From the NCBI RefSeq assembly GCF_000407185.1, contig NZ_KE136481.1, positions 575,136 to 639,135 on the forward strand: a DNA stretch of 64,000 nt, written 5' to 3'. A program made the position numbers and the translations under genes. The DNA is from Enterococcus malodoratus ATCC 43197 (lineage in GTDB: Bacteria > Bacillota > Bacilli > Lactobacillales > Enterococcaceae). Positions 40,156 through 49,115 of the stretch are shown in pieces. The notes beneath the pieces were generated by a model that did not search any database, was not told the origin of the DNA, and was given only the letters and a program-made list of their open reading frames with translations. The stretch's first letter is position 1, and each line of letters opens with the position of its first letter.

Positions 40156-41415
40156 TTATTTTTTGTAGAGTACAGCCTTGTCCTTTGGAAATGTTGGAAA
40201 TTGATTCATTGGAATCGCCCAATCTTGTTCAGGAATTGAAAACTCATACTTATTAACTAATTGATCAGAAAAAACACGTAAGGTGTGCAACGTGATCCAT
40301 TCACCAGCACAGCGATGCATTGCTTTAAACTTTCCACCGCCTTGGGCGATCATTTCATATTCTTCATCATAAGAAATATGTTTTTCCTTACCTATAAAAC
40401 GAGTGATTCGGAAAATTTCTGGTGATTCGATCGTTCGTTCATCGTGATTGGTTCCATATAGATCTAAAACTACCCAGCTATCTTTAGGGATCATATAACC
40501 ATCAATTTCCACATCTTGTTTTGCAAAGGCCGGCAACATTGGGAAGAATGGATAATAACGGCGCATTTCTTGGATAAATGAATCCTGCAGCTTATCAAAC
40601 TCTGCGCGCAGCCGTTGATAAATATCGGGACGGCTGAATAAAGCATGTCCCATTAAAGCAATCCAAACAGTCAATGCAACAGTCGGACGAATCACATTCA
40701 GTAATTCAACTGCGGCAACATCAATTGGAAGCAGTTCGCCTTGATCGTCTGTTGCATTGGCAAAAGCGTAAAGAGCAACATCCTCTTTGCCGGCAACCGG
40801 ATTTGTTCGAGCATCTTCGATCAGCTTTTGGGCCCATTTTTCTGATTTCTTGCGATTTTCGATTCCTTTAATGTGTGTCGCAGGATTTGTTACGGCTGAA
40901 CTGATCATAGAGATTTGGTATTCGGCTACGCGGTCGATCTCCGCTCGGGTCATTTTGGATAGATCAATGCCTGCCCATTCACAAATCGAACGGAACAAAA
41001 CATCTTTAGCCAAATCGAATAATTCGAACTCGCCTTGTTGCTGATTCAGTTTATGCGACAAGTTATTATCCAAAATACGATGATACTCTTCCATCCTTTT
41101 TGGAGTCATCAGATCCATAAAAATAGTTTTTCTATATTCATGTGCTTTGCCATCCAAGGTTTGAACACCATCTTCTCCAAACAATGTTTTCAAAACGATT
41201 TTCGGCATGGCACCCTCTCGTTTAAAATTTCTCGGATCATAAAATTTCTTGGCCGCCTCTTCTCCATAAACGGCAATTACCTCTTTGTTTAACAAACGTG
41301 CTTTTACTACTGGCGCATCCGCCTCTTTGCGTAATTCGGAAAGCAATAGATAACCTTCATCCAAGCGTTCCGTAACATCGGTTAATTTAATTTTTATTTC
41401 TGGTACCTTTTTCAT
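40156..41415 (-). CDS. Cytochrome P450, CYP152-type fatty-acid peroxygenase
   Basis: A soluble P450 of 419 residues that should use hydrogen peroxide, not a reductase, to hydroxylate fatty acids. The heme ligand is Cys369 in FKAMHRCAGEW, the CYP152 form. Arg243-Pro244 in NVIRPTVAL is the carboxylate-binding pair of this family (Arg242 in BS-beta, Arg245 in OleT). LFG places Phe at 79, and residue 85 is Gln in GVQTLDG. BS-beta hydroxylase has Gln at this place, and the decarboxylase OleT has His, so hydroxylation is predicted. There is no membrane anchor and no redox-partner gene nearby, consistent with a peroxygenase. P450s are uncommon in lactic acid bacteria, which suggests acquisition from bacilli. 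Confidence 0.9.
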   Translation of the reverse strand: MKKVPEIKIKLTDVTERLDEGYLLLSELRKEADAPVVKARLLNKEVIAVYGEEAAKKFYDPRNFKREGAMPKIVLKTLFGEDGVQTLDGKAHEYRKTIFMDLMTPKRMEEYHRILDNNLSHKLNQQQGEFELFDLAKDVLFRSICEWAGIDLSKMTRAEIDRVAEYQISMISSAVTNPATHIKGIENRKKSEKWAQKLIEDARTNPVAGKEDVALYAFANATDDQGELLPIDVAAVELLNVIRPTVALTVWIALMGHALFSRPDIYQRLRAEFDKLQDSFIQEMRRYYPFFPMLPAFAKQDVEIDGYMIPKDSWVVLDLYGTNHDERTIESPEIFRITRFIGKEKHISYDEEYEMIAQGGGKFKAMHRCAGEWITLHTLRVFSDQLVNKYEFSIPEQDWAIPMNQFPTFPKDKAVLYKK

Positions 41416-41500
41416 AGTAATCCCCTTTCTATTTATCTGTTAAATTTATACTATCGTGTTTTTTGAAAAAGAACAAAATGAAGCGCTTGTGAAAAAAGGC

Positions 41501-41531
41501 AAAAAAAAATAGATCCAATTGATCTATTTTT
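41501..41531 (-). terminator. Terminator of rpoE
   Basis: Minus-strand AAATAGATC pairs with GATCTATTT around CAATTG and is followed by TTTTTT; it overlaps the end of rpoE. Confidence 0.8.
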
Positions 41532-42135
41532 CTTCTTCTTCGTCATCATCATCAAATTCATCGTCGTCATCATCGATCACGCTTAGATCATCTTCGATTC
41601 CGCCTGGGACATCTTCCTCATCGTCCTCATTGGCATCAGCGCCGATCTCTTGTAAGTCAGAGTTGTATGCTGCGATTTCGTCATCATCATCGTCGTCATC
41701 GTCATCGATTTCATCTTCTTCATCGTCAGCTAACAAGTCTGTATCTTCAGGATCATCGTCGTTATAGTCGATTGCATCGTCATCACCATTAATGAAGGCA
41801 TTAACTTTCTTGCGTTTCTTACGACGCGGTTTGTCTTCTTCATCATCTTCTAAGCCATGGTTCACTTCTTCATCGATTGAATCAATCGCGTACCATGAAC
41901 GTAATCCCCAGCGATTATCGCCTAGAGAAATAAAACTTCCATCAATATTCAAATCGGTATAAAATTGTGCTAATGCATCACGAATCTCACTGTCTGATTT
42001 GCCAAGATAGTTTTGGATTTGATTGACTAAATCCGAAAAATCCATTACCTCTGCGCGTTCTTCCAGAATTGCGTGTGCCACTTCAATCATTGACAATTCA
42101 TCTTTGTTAAAACCATCAAAAATACTAAGTTCCAA
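41524..42135 (-). CDS. rpoE: DNA-directed RNA polymerase delta subunit
   Basis: Stimulates recycling and promoter selectivity of RNA polymerase in Firmicutes. The N-terminal 90 residues form the folded domain ([21 protein letters not shown], then [10 protein letters not shown]). A basic patch RRKKRKKV and a long Asp/Glu tail of about 100 residues follow, as in all delta subunits. I place the start at TTG 42133-42135, giving MELSIF, which matches the family; the GTG three codons upstream lies too close to AAAGGA. Length is 203 residues. Confidence 0.92.
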   Translation of the reverse strand: MELSIFDGFNKDELSMIEVAHAILEERAEVMDFSDLVNQIQNYLGKSDSEIRDALAQFYTDLNIDGSFISLGDNRWGLRSWYAIDSIDEEVNHGLEDDEEDKPRRKKRKKVNAFINGDDDAIDYNDDDPEDTDLLADDEEDEIDDDDDDDDDEIAAYNSDLQEIGADANEDDEEDVPGGIEDDLSVIDDDDDEFDDDDEEEEK

Positions 42136-42208
42136 GTATGACACGTCCTTTCAAAGTCTACTCCTTATCATACAAAATCAAAAGCCAAAAAGCAAACCTT
42201 TCTTGTCC

Positions 42209-42643
42209 TTAGGTAGTAAATTCTAAGACCATCTGATATTCGCCGACTTTTTCGTCTTTCATATGCAAGGAATAATCGATCGTAATGATACCTGAAAATG
42301 GGCGGTCTTTTAAACTAATATGCATATTTTTCGCATAGGTGGTAATAATGAACATGCCAAACGGTGTCTTATAGCTCGTTTCCATCTTCTCACGATAAGC
42401 AAAACGCATTCGCATACGCGCCTCACCTGAACGAATCAATTGAACTTGAGAATCAGATGTAACCTTTACGGTAACCGGTACCTCTTGACCATCAGGTTGA
42501 ATTTCTTTGTAGCGAATGTACAGCGTATCTCCCATCTTGATTACCTGACCTGGGAGATCAAATACGAAGTCTTCTGTCTCATTATTTTGAGTGACTTTCG
42601 TTTGAACGTTAATTTTTGCGGGAATGCCTTCTTTTATATCCAC
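42209..42643 (-). CDS. DUF1934 (YwiB-like) beta-barrel protein
   Basis: A 144-residue cytosolic protein with the calycin-like DUF1934 fold. The start is the GTG at 42641-42643 with GGAAGGAG about 10 nt upstream; the longer frame reads through that ribosome site. KINVQTKVTQNNETEDFVFDL at the start and FGMFIITTYAKNM in the centre are family blocks. Function unknown. It is commonly near rpoE in Firmicutes. Confidence 0.75.
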   Translation of the reverse strand: MDIKEGIPAKINVQTKVTQNNETEDFVFDLPGQVIKMGDTLYIRYKEIQPDGQEVPVTVKVTSDSQVQLIRSGEARMRMRFAYREKMETSYKTPFGMFIITTYAKNMHISLKDRPFSGIITIDYSLHMKDEKVGEYQMVLEFTT

Positions 42644-42786
42644 AGAACTTCCACTCCTTCCATTATTTATTTTTATCGGTTTTATTTTTTTTGTCAACTA
42701 CTTCTGCTTTTTGAGCGACTTAATTACTTACTTTCCGTTTTTTTGTTTATAATAGGAAAGAAAACAAGGAACGAGAGGAAGATTCG

Positions 42787-43596
42787 ATGAAAAAATCAAT
42801 GCTTTTTGATCAAGGCCAGCTACCGGATAATGATTTGTACAATCCCTTTGCTTTGACGGATGTATTGACAGAATTCAGCGGCGAACAAGATCAGCCAATC
42901 ATTCATTTTTGGCAGTTGCCGAAGACATTGATTTTGGGAATGAAAGATAGCCGTGTCACCTATTTTGGTGATGCGCTAAAAACAGTTCAAAAAGAAGATT
43001 ATCGTCTGCTTTTACGTAACGCTGGTGGTTTAGGTGTAATCAGCGATGCTGGCGTTTTAAATATTTCTCTGATTCTCCCTAAACAAACGATTTCTGCGTT
43101 GTCGATTGATGACGGCTATCAAGCCATGGTGGATTGGCTGGAGCAAACTCGTTTTGGTAAAATGGGGCTCGAAGTCGGAGAAGTTGCCGATTCCTATTGT
43201 CCAGGAAAATATGACCTTTCGATCAATGGGAAAAAAATTGCCGGTATTGCTCAACGACGTGTTAAAGACGGCGTGGCAATTATGATGTATCTTAGCGTCA
43301 ATGGTGATCAAAATTTACGTGGAAAGATCGTTCGTGCTTATTATCAAAGCGGGCTGCGAGATCAATTTGGCGTCGATTATCCGCCTGTCAATCCGGCTAG
43401 TATGACAACGTTGGATGCTGTCACTTCATTTGATGTATCAATCGATTCCGTCAAAAAAGAGTTATTACAAGTAATGCCGCATAATGATCAGACAGCCTTT
43501 CTATCAAACTTCTACCAACTAGAAGAATATCAACAACGTATCAAAAACATGCAGCAACGCAACTCGATTATTCAGGAGGTACTCAATGACCTATAA
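42787..43596 (+). CDS. lipL: Lipoyl/octanoyl transferase of the LipL family
   Basis: Transfers an octanoyl or lipoyl group between carrier proteins, such as from GcvH to dehydrogenase E2 subunits. The 269-residue biotin/lipoate ligase fold has the RNAGGLGVISD loop and the LipL catalytic Cys138 in DSYCPGKYDLSINGKKIAGIAQRR, where lipoate ligases lack this Cys. The start follows GAGAGGAAG. It overlaps the HD-domain gene by 11 bp. An alternative name would be lipoate-protein ligase A, but the Cys favours LipL. Confidence 0.8.
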   Translation: MKKSMLFDQGQLPDNDLYNPFALTDVLTEFSGEQDQPIIHFWQLPKTLILGMKDSRVTYFGDALKTVQKEDYRLLLRNAGGLGVISDAGVLNISLILPKQTISALSIDDGYQAMVDWLEQTRFGKMGLEVGEVADSYCPGKYDLSINGKKIAGIAQRRVKDGVAIMMYLSVNGDQNLRGKIVRAYYQSGLRDQFGVDYPPVNPASMTTLDAVTSFDVSIDSVKKELLQVMPHNDQTAFLSNFYQLEEYQQRIKNMQQRNSIIQEVLNDL

Positions 43597-44935
43597 ATAT
43601 CAAATGCTACCGCTGGAAAAAGTTTTTCGCGATCCAGTTCATAATTATATCCATGTTCAACATCAGGTGATTTTGGATCTGATTAATTCAAAAGAAGTTC
43701 AACGTTTGCGCCGAATCAAACAACTCGGTACTACTTCATATACCTTTCACGGAGCAGAACATAGCCGTTTTTCTCATTCACTGGGTGTTTATGATATTAC
43801 TCGCCGAATCTGTGATATTTTTCAACGGAATTACTCACAAGAAAAATACGGAAAAGACGGTTGGGATGACTCACATCGCTTAGTCGCTTTATGTGCTGCT
43901 TTATTGCATGATGTTGGTCACGGTCCTTATTCACATACATTTGAGCATATTTTCCACACGGATCACGAAGCTTTGACTGTGGCAATCATCACTTCACCGG
44001 AAACTGAGGTCTTTCAAATTCTCAACAATGTTGAAGAAGGATTTCCTGAAAAAGTCGCTAGTGTCATCACAAAAACTTATGAAAATCCGCAGGTTGTCCA
44101 AATGATCTCCAGCCAAATCGATGCTGACCGAATGGATTACTTGTTACGCGACGCCTATTATACTGGTACTGAATACGGCACTTTTGATTTAACACGTATC
44201 CTGCGGGTCATTCGTCCTTACGAAGGTGGAATTGCTTTTTCCATGAACGGAATGCACGCCGTAGAAGATTACATCGTTAGCCGCTATCAAATGTATGTCC
44301 AAGTTTATTTCCACCAGGTTTCTCGTGCAATGGAAGTACTATTGGAGCATTTATTGGATCGTGCCCATGAATTGTATCAAGAGAATGCAGACATTTTTAC
44401 CCTGCATTCACAATTTTTGATTCCTTTTTTAAATGAGGACTTTTCATTAGAGGATTATTTAAAATTGGATGACGGTGTACTAAACACCTATTTCGCTCAG
44501 TGGATTGAGGAAAAAGATTTGATCCTAAGTGATTTAGCTTACCGCTTTTTAAATCGAAAACCTTTAAAATCCATCACAGTCGATTCTAGTGAGAATCCGC
44601 TGTTGATTGAATTGAAATCATTAGTTGAAAAAGCAGGTTTTAATCCACGTTACTATACAGCAATCAATTCTAGCTACGATTTGCCGTATGATCTTTATCA
44701 TCCAGAGAAAGGCAGTCACCGAACACAAATCGAGCTGATGCAAAAAGATGGTTCATTGATTGAACTATCGAAAGCCAGCCAATTAGTCTCTGCCCTGACT
44801 GGTCAAGGACAAGGTGATGTTCGCTTTTACTATCCTAAGGAAATGACGCAACAGGATAGCAAAAATTCGGATCTTTTCGATGATTATTATCAGGCTTTCG
44901 CTAAACATATTCACAACGGCGCTCTCGTTGAATAA
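43586..44935 (+). CDS. HD-domain deoxynucleoside triphosphate triphosphohydrolase
   Basis: A 449-residue enzyme of the SAMHD1-like HD superfamily. Metal-binding residues lie in HSRFSHSLGVYDI (His), LLHDVGHGPYSHTFEH (the HD pair) and QIDADRMDYLLRDAYYTG (Asp). The closest known relative is the E. faecalis dNTPase EF1143, which hydrolyses dNTPs to nucleoside plus triphosphate and is regulated by nucleotide binding. It starts inside lipL with an AGGAGG ribosome site, so it is coupled to it. Confidence 0.88.
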   Translation: MTYKYQMLPLEKVFRDPVHNYIHVQHQVILDLINSKEVQRLRRIKQLGTTSYTFHGAEHSRFSHSLGVYDITRRICDIFQRNYSQEKYGKDGWDDSHRLVALCAALLHDVGHGPYSHTFEHIFHTDHEALTVAIITSPETEVFQILNNVEEGFPEKVASVITKTYENPQVVQMISSQIDADRMDYLLRDAYYTGTEYGTFDLTRILRVIRPYEGGIAFSMNGMHAVEDYIVSRYQMYVQVYFHQVSRAMEVLLEHLLDRAHELYQENADIFTLHSQFLIPFLNEDFSLEDYLKLDDGVLNTYFAQWIEEKDLILSDLAYRFLNRKPLKSITVDSSENPLLIELKSLVEKAGFNPRYYTAINSSYDLPYDLYHPEKGSHRTQIELMQKDGSLIELSKASQLVSALTGQGQGDVRFYYPKEMTQQDSKNSDLFDDYYQAFAKHIHNGALVE

Positions 44936-44937
44936 AT

Positions 44938-44973
44938 AAAAAAACTTTCTGATCGCTCAGAAAGTTTTTTTAT
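44938..44973. terminator. Bidirectional terminator
   Basis: ACTTTCTGA pairs with TCAGAAAGT around TCGC, with A- and T-runs on both sides. It lies between the convergent HD and Nudix genes. Confidence 0.9.
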
Positions 44974-45400
44974 TTAGCCATTCTTCTACTGCCCATTTAT
45001 GACTGCCGCGTTTCAATAATTCAATTGCCTTGGTTGGTGATTCCCAGCTGCTGCTGTTTCCCTCTTCCAACGGTGCAGATATTTTTTTCCAGCTTTTCGT
45101 AGAATAAAAATAGCCTGGATTGTAAAAGAAAGTTGCTCGATGACGTGAATAGAAGTATTCATCTGCTTGTCCTAAATAATCTGACAAGACTACTTCAAAG
45201 CCTAATTCTTCAAGCATTTCGCGCTCTATCGCCTCTTCTTTCGTTTCATTCCCTTCGATTTCTCCACCAGGTAAAAAGAAAGCGCCATTAGGAGCTTGTA
45301 CAAGTGCAATTTTTCCTTCTTCATTCATTAAAATTGCGTAAGCTGCATAACGTGCTTGATAATTATTTTCGGCCTCTTTTACGCCAAACACTGGGATCAT
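44957..45400 (-). CDS. Nudix hydrolase
   Basis: Hydrolyses nucleoside diphosphates linked to another group. The Nudix box GEIEGNETKEEAIERE followed by MLEELGF is complete at about residues 46-68. The 147-residue length is that of single-domain Nudix enzymes. AGGAGGG lies 5 nt before the ATG. Its 3' end runs into the bidirectional terminator. The substrate is not predictable. Confidence 0.85.
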   Translation of the reverse strand: MIPVFGVKEAENNYQARYAAYAILMNEEGKIALVQAPNGAFFLPGGEIEGNETKEEAIEREMLEELGFEVVLSDYLGQADEYFYSRHRATFFYNPGYFYSTKSWKKISAPLEEGNSSSWESPTKAIELLKRGSHKWAVEEWLNKKTF

Positions 45401-45537
45401 TGGTGCCCTCCTGCAAAATGTATTTACTGGTTAGTTTACATTAAAAAAAACTCATAAACAACCGTTGAGCATAATTGCTGGCAAATTCATGATTTATGTT
45501 ATGATATTTTTATCAGTTAATAGGAGGATACTAATTT

Positions 45538-45906
45538 ATGAAAATGGCACACACTTGCGTTCGCGTAAAAGATCTAGCGGCATCAGTAAAATTTTATCAG
45601 GAAGCATTCGGTTTTGAAGAATCACGTCGTCGTGATTTTCCAGATTCAAAATTTACTTTAGTCTACTTAACTTTACCCGGTGATGATTATGAGTTGGAAT
45701 TAACTTACAACTATGATCATGCTGCTTATGATTTAGGTGATGGCTACGGGCATATCGCGATTCGTTCAGAAGATATTGAAAAACTTCATGAGGATCAAAA
45801 AGCAAAAGGGTTCAATGTTACAGATATGAAGGGCCTGCCAGGCACTGATCCTTCGTACTATTTCATCACTGATCCAGATGGTTATAAAATCGAAGTGATT
45901 CGCTAA
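45538..45906 (+). CDS. gloA: Glyoxalase I-like (lactoylglutathione lyase family) protein
   Basis: Likely detoxifies methylglyoxal. The 122-residue vicinal-oxygen-chelate fold has MAHTCVRVKDL at the start (first metal His), LELTYNYDHAAYDLGDGYGHIAIR (Glu and His) and DPDGYKIEVI (last Glu). Length and motifs equal bacterial GloA. TAGGAGG precedes the ATG. Confidence 0.88.
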   Translation: MKMAHTCVRVKDLAASVKFYQEAFGFEESRRRDFPDSKFTLVYLTLPGDDYELELTYNYDHAAYDLGDGYGHIAIRSEDIEKLHEDQKAKGFNVTDMKGLPGTDPSYYFITDPDGYKIEVIR

Positions 45907-45944
45907 AAAAGAGTCAGCCCAATCGTGGGCTGACTCCTTTTTAT
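45907..45944. terminator. Terminator after gloA, possibly bidirectional
   Basis: GAGTCAGCCCA pairs with TGGGCTGACTC around ATCG and has an A-run before and TTTTT after. It overlaps the 3' end of the AraC-type gene. Confidence 0.9.
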
Positions 45945-46897
45945 TTCTTTAATGGGCAGGAGATTCGCTGTATGCTCTCGCCGCATAAGCTGCTTCGATA
46001 CTCTTTCATATAGATTGATGGCGTTCGACCGAATTTTATTTTAAATTTCCGGCAGAAATATGACGTATCGCAAAATGCCCATTTTAACGCTATTTCTGTA
46101 ACTGTTAAATGACTATTTACTAAATCTTGAGCCGCATGGCGTAATCGTTCATTGGTAAGATACTTGCTGAAGGTCAATCCTTGCTCCTCAAACAATTTTT
46201 GAATGCTTCGTTGAGAAAGATTAAATTCAGTGGCGACTAAGGATAAATTCAGTGTTTCGTTGGACAGATGGTGGCTGATATAATCTTGAATTTGAGCAAA
46301 TACCTTTGTATTATGCCGATTAGGAAACTTGTCTTCACTTTGAATTAACCATTGACAAAGCACCTCTAAATAATTGTCAATAATCAGTACACGATCGTCT
46401 TCTGAAAGTCCGCTCAATTGTTCTTCAATCGAAAACGTGTAATCAAACATAATCTTGCCTAATCCCTGGCGGCAATTTAATTTCATACAGAAATCTTCCA
46501 TGTTGGGAAGTTTCGCTGCCAACATTTTATATGGAAATAATAAATTGATCCCTTCAACACGAGATAAGCGCTGATACCCACCCTTGCCTGATAAATCAAA
46601 AAACAAACATTCGTCCTTATCCAGGAAAATACTTTGGTAGTTAAAAGAATGACATTCTTGCCCGGAACGAATAAATCTTAACCCAAAATATTTTTGATCA
46701 CGACGTTCATTTGTAAAGAAACCGGTGGACTCCTCATGATCGCTAAACGTCATGACTAAATCATTTACAACATGAATTCTAGAATAGTGCATAGCAACTT
46801 CTTCTTCAGAAAAAAGCGAATAACTAAAATTGACGTGATCTAAGTTCTCAATATACTCTTGCGGATCGGTGAATTCTAACGATAATGACTTTCTCAT
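45941..46897 (-). CDS. AraC family transcriptional regulator
   Basis: A 318-residue regulator with an unassigned sensing domain (about 1-205) and a C-terminal pair of helix-turn-helix motifs (LSLVATEFNLSQRSIQKLF, and VTEIALKWAFCDTSYFCRKFKIKFGRTP). GGAGG precedes the ATG. It diverges from the OYE-family gene at 47062 over 164 bp, so that gene is the expected target. The ligand is unknown. Confidence 0.85.
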   Translation of the reverse strand: MRKSLSLEFTDPQEYIENLDHVNFSYSLFSEEEVAMHYSRIHVVNDLVMTFSDHEESTGFFTNERRDQKYFGLRFIRSGQECHSFNYQSIFLDKDECLFFDLSGKGGYQRLSRVEGINLLFPYKMLAAKLPNMEDFCMKLNCRQGLGKIMFDYTFSIEEQLSGLSEDDRVLIIDNYLEVLCQWLIQSEDKFPNRHNTKVFAQIQDYISHHLSNETLNLSLVATEFNLSQRSIQKLFEEQGLTFSKYLTNERLRHAAQDLVNSHLTVTEIALKWAFCDTSYFCRKFKIKFGRTPSIYMKEYRSSLCGESIQRISCPLKK

Positions 46898-47061
46898 CTA
46901 GAAACCTCCAAATCATTCGTAAAAACAACAAAGAGTCTGCGTAATTATTCAATTCAGCAACCAAGAAAATACTTAGAATAAGAATATAGGCATTAGTCAA
47001 TATCCTTTTGTGATTAGTGTAACAAATAGACGCAGGCTTATCAATCAATGAAGGGAGAAAC

Positions 47062-49068
47062 ATGATGAAGCAAAAGTATAAACCATTATTTGAACCATTC
47101 AACATTGGTCATGTCGAGATTAAGAACAAATTCTGTATGGCACCTATGGGAACTTTAGCACAGACGGATGAAACCAATAGCTACACACCCGACGCAGTTG
47201 ATTACTTTGAAGAGCGGGCTCGCGGCGGTGTAGGCTTAATTATAACTGGTGCCAATTGGGTAGAAAGTGCGATCGAAAAACACAATGATGCCTTTTTCCC
47301 AAGTCCCGTGACAAATGAAAGTGTTTATGAAAAAATCGGTAAAGAAATCACAGATAAAGTTCATCCCTATGGTACTAAAATTTTTATGCAACTAACGGCT
47401 GGTCTAGGAAGGAGCGCCCTGCCGACAGCATTAAAAGATACGGATTTTGTCGCTCCTTCAAAAGTCATGAACCGCTGGATTGATGAAGAATGCCGAGCAT
47501 TAACAACGGAAGAAGTCGAGGCAATCGTTCGTGGATTTGCAGAATCGGCCCACATCGCTCAAAAAGTCGGCTTCGATGGTGTTGAAATCCATGCCATGCA
47601 CGAAGGATACTTATTGGATTGCTTCACCATGACTTTATTCAATCAGCGGGAAGATAAATACGGCGGTGATCTGCGCGGCCGTTTGACCTTTCCAATCGAA
47701 ATCTTAAAGGCTATTAAACAGCGTTGCGGCAAGGATTTTCCGGTCATTTTACGTTTCAGCATCAAGAGTTACATTAAACAGTTAAGACAAGGGGCCGTTC
47801 CCGGTGAAGAATTTACAGAATTAGGTCGCGATGTCGAAGAATCATTGGAGGCCGCAAAAATCTTACAAGAAGCTGGCTATGATGGTTTCGATGCTGACGC
47901 AGGAACCTACGATGCCTGGTATTGGGCACATCCGCCTATGTATTTTGAAAAGGGCATGTACTTGCCGCTTTCAGAGCGATTAAAAAAGGTAACAAATGTG
48001 CCCGTCGTTGTTGCAGGTCGGATGGAAAATCCTGACATGGCAGTTGAAGCTTTGCAGAATGGAAAAATCGATGCTGTAGGAATTGGTCGGCAATTGTTGA
48101 CTGACCCTGAGTACGTCAACAAAGTAATGATTGACGATTTGGCAGACATTCGTCCCTGCTTAGGTTGTCATGACGGCTGCTTTGGTCGATTACTTGAGGG
48201 AGGCCGCGGTTCCTGTGCAGTAAATCCGCAATGTGGTCGAGAAAACTTTGTCAGAATCGAACCAGCGGTCAAACAGAAAAATATTCTGGTCGTTGGTGGC
48301 GGCCCGGCAGGCCTGGAGGCGGCCAGAGTAAGTGCTCTTCGCGGGCATCAAGTCACTCTATTTGAAGCAAGAGAGAGTGTTGGCGGATCTTTGTTGGTAG
48401 GAGGAATCCCTGCCTTTAAGCATGATGATTTAGATTTAGTCGAATGGTACAAACATCAAATGCAGAAACTGAATGTTGACGTACATTTAAATGAGGAAGC
48501 AACAAAAGAAAAAATTCGTGATTTGAAACCTGACGCGATTTTTGTAGCCGAAGGTTCGACACCGATTCAACTAAAACTTTCTGGCAGTGAAAATAAACCC
48601 GTTCATTTGGCAGATGAGGTTTTGAAGAATCAAGTTTCTCTAGGTCAGCAATGCACCATCATTGGCGGCGGCTTGGTTGGTTGTGAATTAGCTCTGCATT
48701 TAGCATTACAAGGCAAAAAAGTATCTATCGTTGAGGCCTTACCTGACATTCTTAAATCAGGCAGCCCACTACCTCCTATGAACGAATGGATGTTACGAGA
48801 TCTATTAGCTTTCCATAATGTAGAGATTCTTACAAATACACAGGCGAAAGAAATTACTTCAGATGGTCTGAAAATCACTGTAGGCGAAAATGAACAAACG
48901 ATCGCCGCTGATAATATCATTATTGCTGTCGGTTATCGTGCAAAAGGTACGCTTTTTGAAGAGCTTCGTTATGAGTCCCCTTACGTCTATCGGCTAGGTG
49001 ATAGCGCCAAAGTGCGAAATATTCGAGCGGCTATTTGGGATGGCTTTGAGGTTGCGCGAACAATTTAA
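47062..49068 (+). CDS. Old-yellow-enzyme family NADH:flavin oxidoreductase (dienoate/enoate reductase type)
   Basis: A 668-residue flavo-iron-sulfur reductase like 2,4-dienoyl-CoA reductase, BaiCD and trimethylamine dehydrogenase. Residues 1-345 form the FMN-binding TIM barrel (KNKFCMAPMGTLA, FDGVEIHAMHEGYL and VVVAGRM). A 4Fe-4S cluster is held by CLGCHDGC and the later CAVNPQC (about 363-392). The FAD/NADH part follows with VVGGGPAGLEAARV and a second IIGGGLVGCELAL. It should reduce activated double bonds such as unsaturated acids or steroids. Alone with the divergent AraC gene; the substrate is unknown. Confidence 0.85.
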   Translation: MMKQKYKPLFEPFNIGHVEIKNKFCMAPMGTLAQTDETNSYTPDAVDYFEERARGGVGLIITGANWVESAIEKHNDAFFPSPVTNESVYEKIGKEITDKVHPYGTKIFMQLTAGLGRSALPTALKDTDFVAPSKVMNRWIDEECRALTTEEVEAIVRGFAESAHIAQKVGFDGVEIHAMHEGYLLDCFTMTLFNQREDKYGGDLRGRLTFPIEILKAIKQRCGKDFPVILRFSIKSYIKQLRQGAVPGEEFTELGRDVEESLEAAKILQEAGYDGFDADAGTYDAWYWAHPPMYFEKGMYLPLSERLKKVTNVPVVVAGRMENPDMAVEALQNGKIDAVGIGRQLLTDPEYVNKVMIDDLADIRPCLGCHDGCFGRLLEGGRGSCAVNPQCGRENFVRIEPAVKQKNILVVGGGPAGLEAARVSALRGHQVTLFEARESVGGSLLVGGIPAFKHDDLDLVEWYKHQMQKLNVDVHLNEEATKEKIRDLKPDAIFVAEGSTPIQLKLSGSENKPVHLADEVLKNQVSLGQQCTIIGGGLVGCELALHLALQGKKVSIVEALPDILKSGSPLPPMNEWMLRDLLAFHNVEILTNTQAKEITSDGLKITVGENEQTIAADNIIIAVGYRAKGTLFEELRYESPYVYRLGDSAKVRNIRAAIWDGFEVARTI

Positions 49069-49073
49069 ATAAA

Positions 49074-49110
49074 AATGGCGCTCATTGGAATTTTTCCAAC
49101 GAGCGCCTAT
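49074..49110. terminator. Terminator between the OYE gene and ntpJ
   Basis: GGCGCTCATTGGAA pairs with TTCCAACGAGCGCC around TTT; one mismatch. It serves the convergent genes. Confidence 0.85.
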
Positions 49111-49115
49111 TTAGT

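Noticed and set aside
41519-41767. A serine-rich frame on the plus strand
   Set aside because: It is the antisense of the Asp/Glu repeat tail of rpoE; GAT/GAA codons read backwards give Ser.
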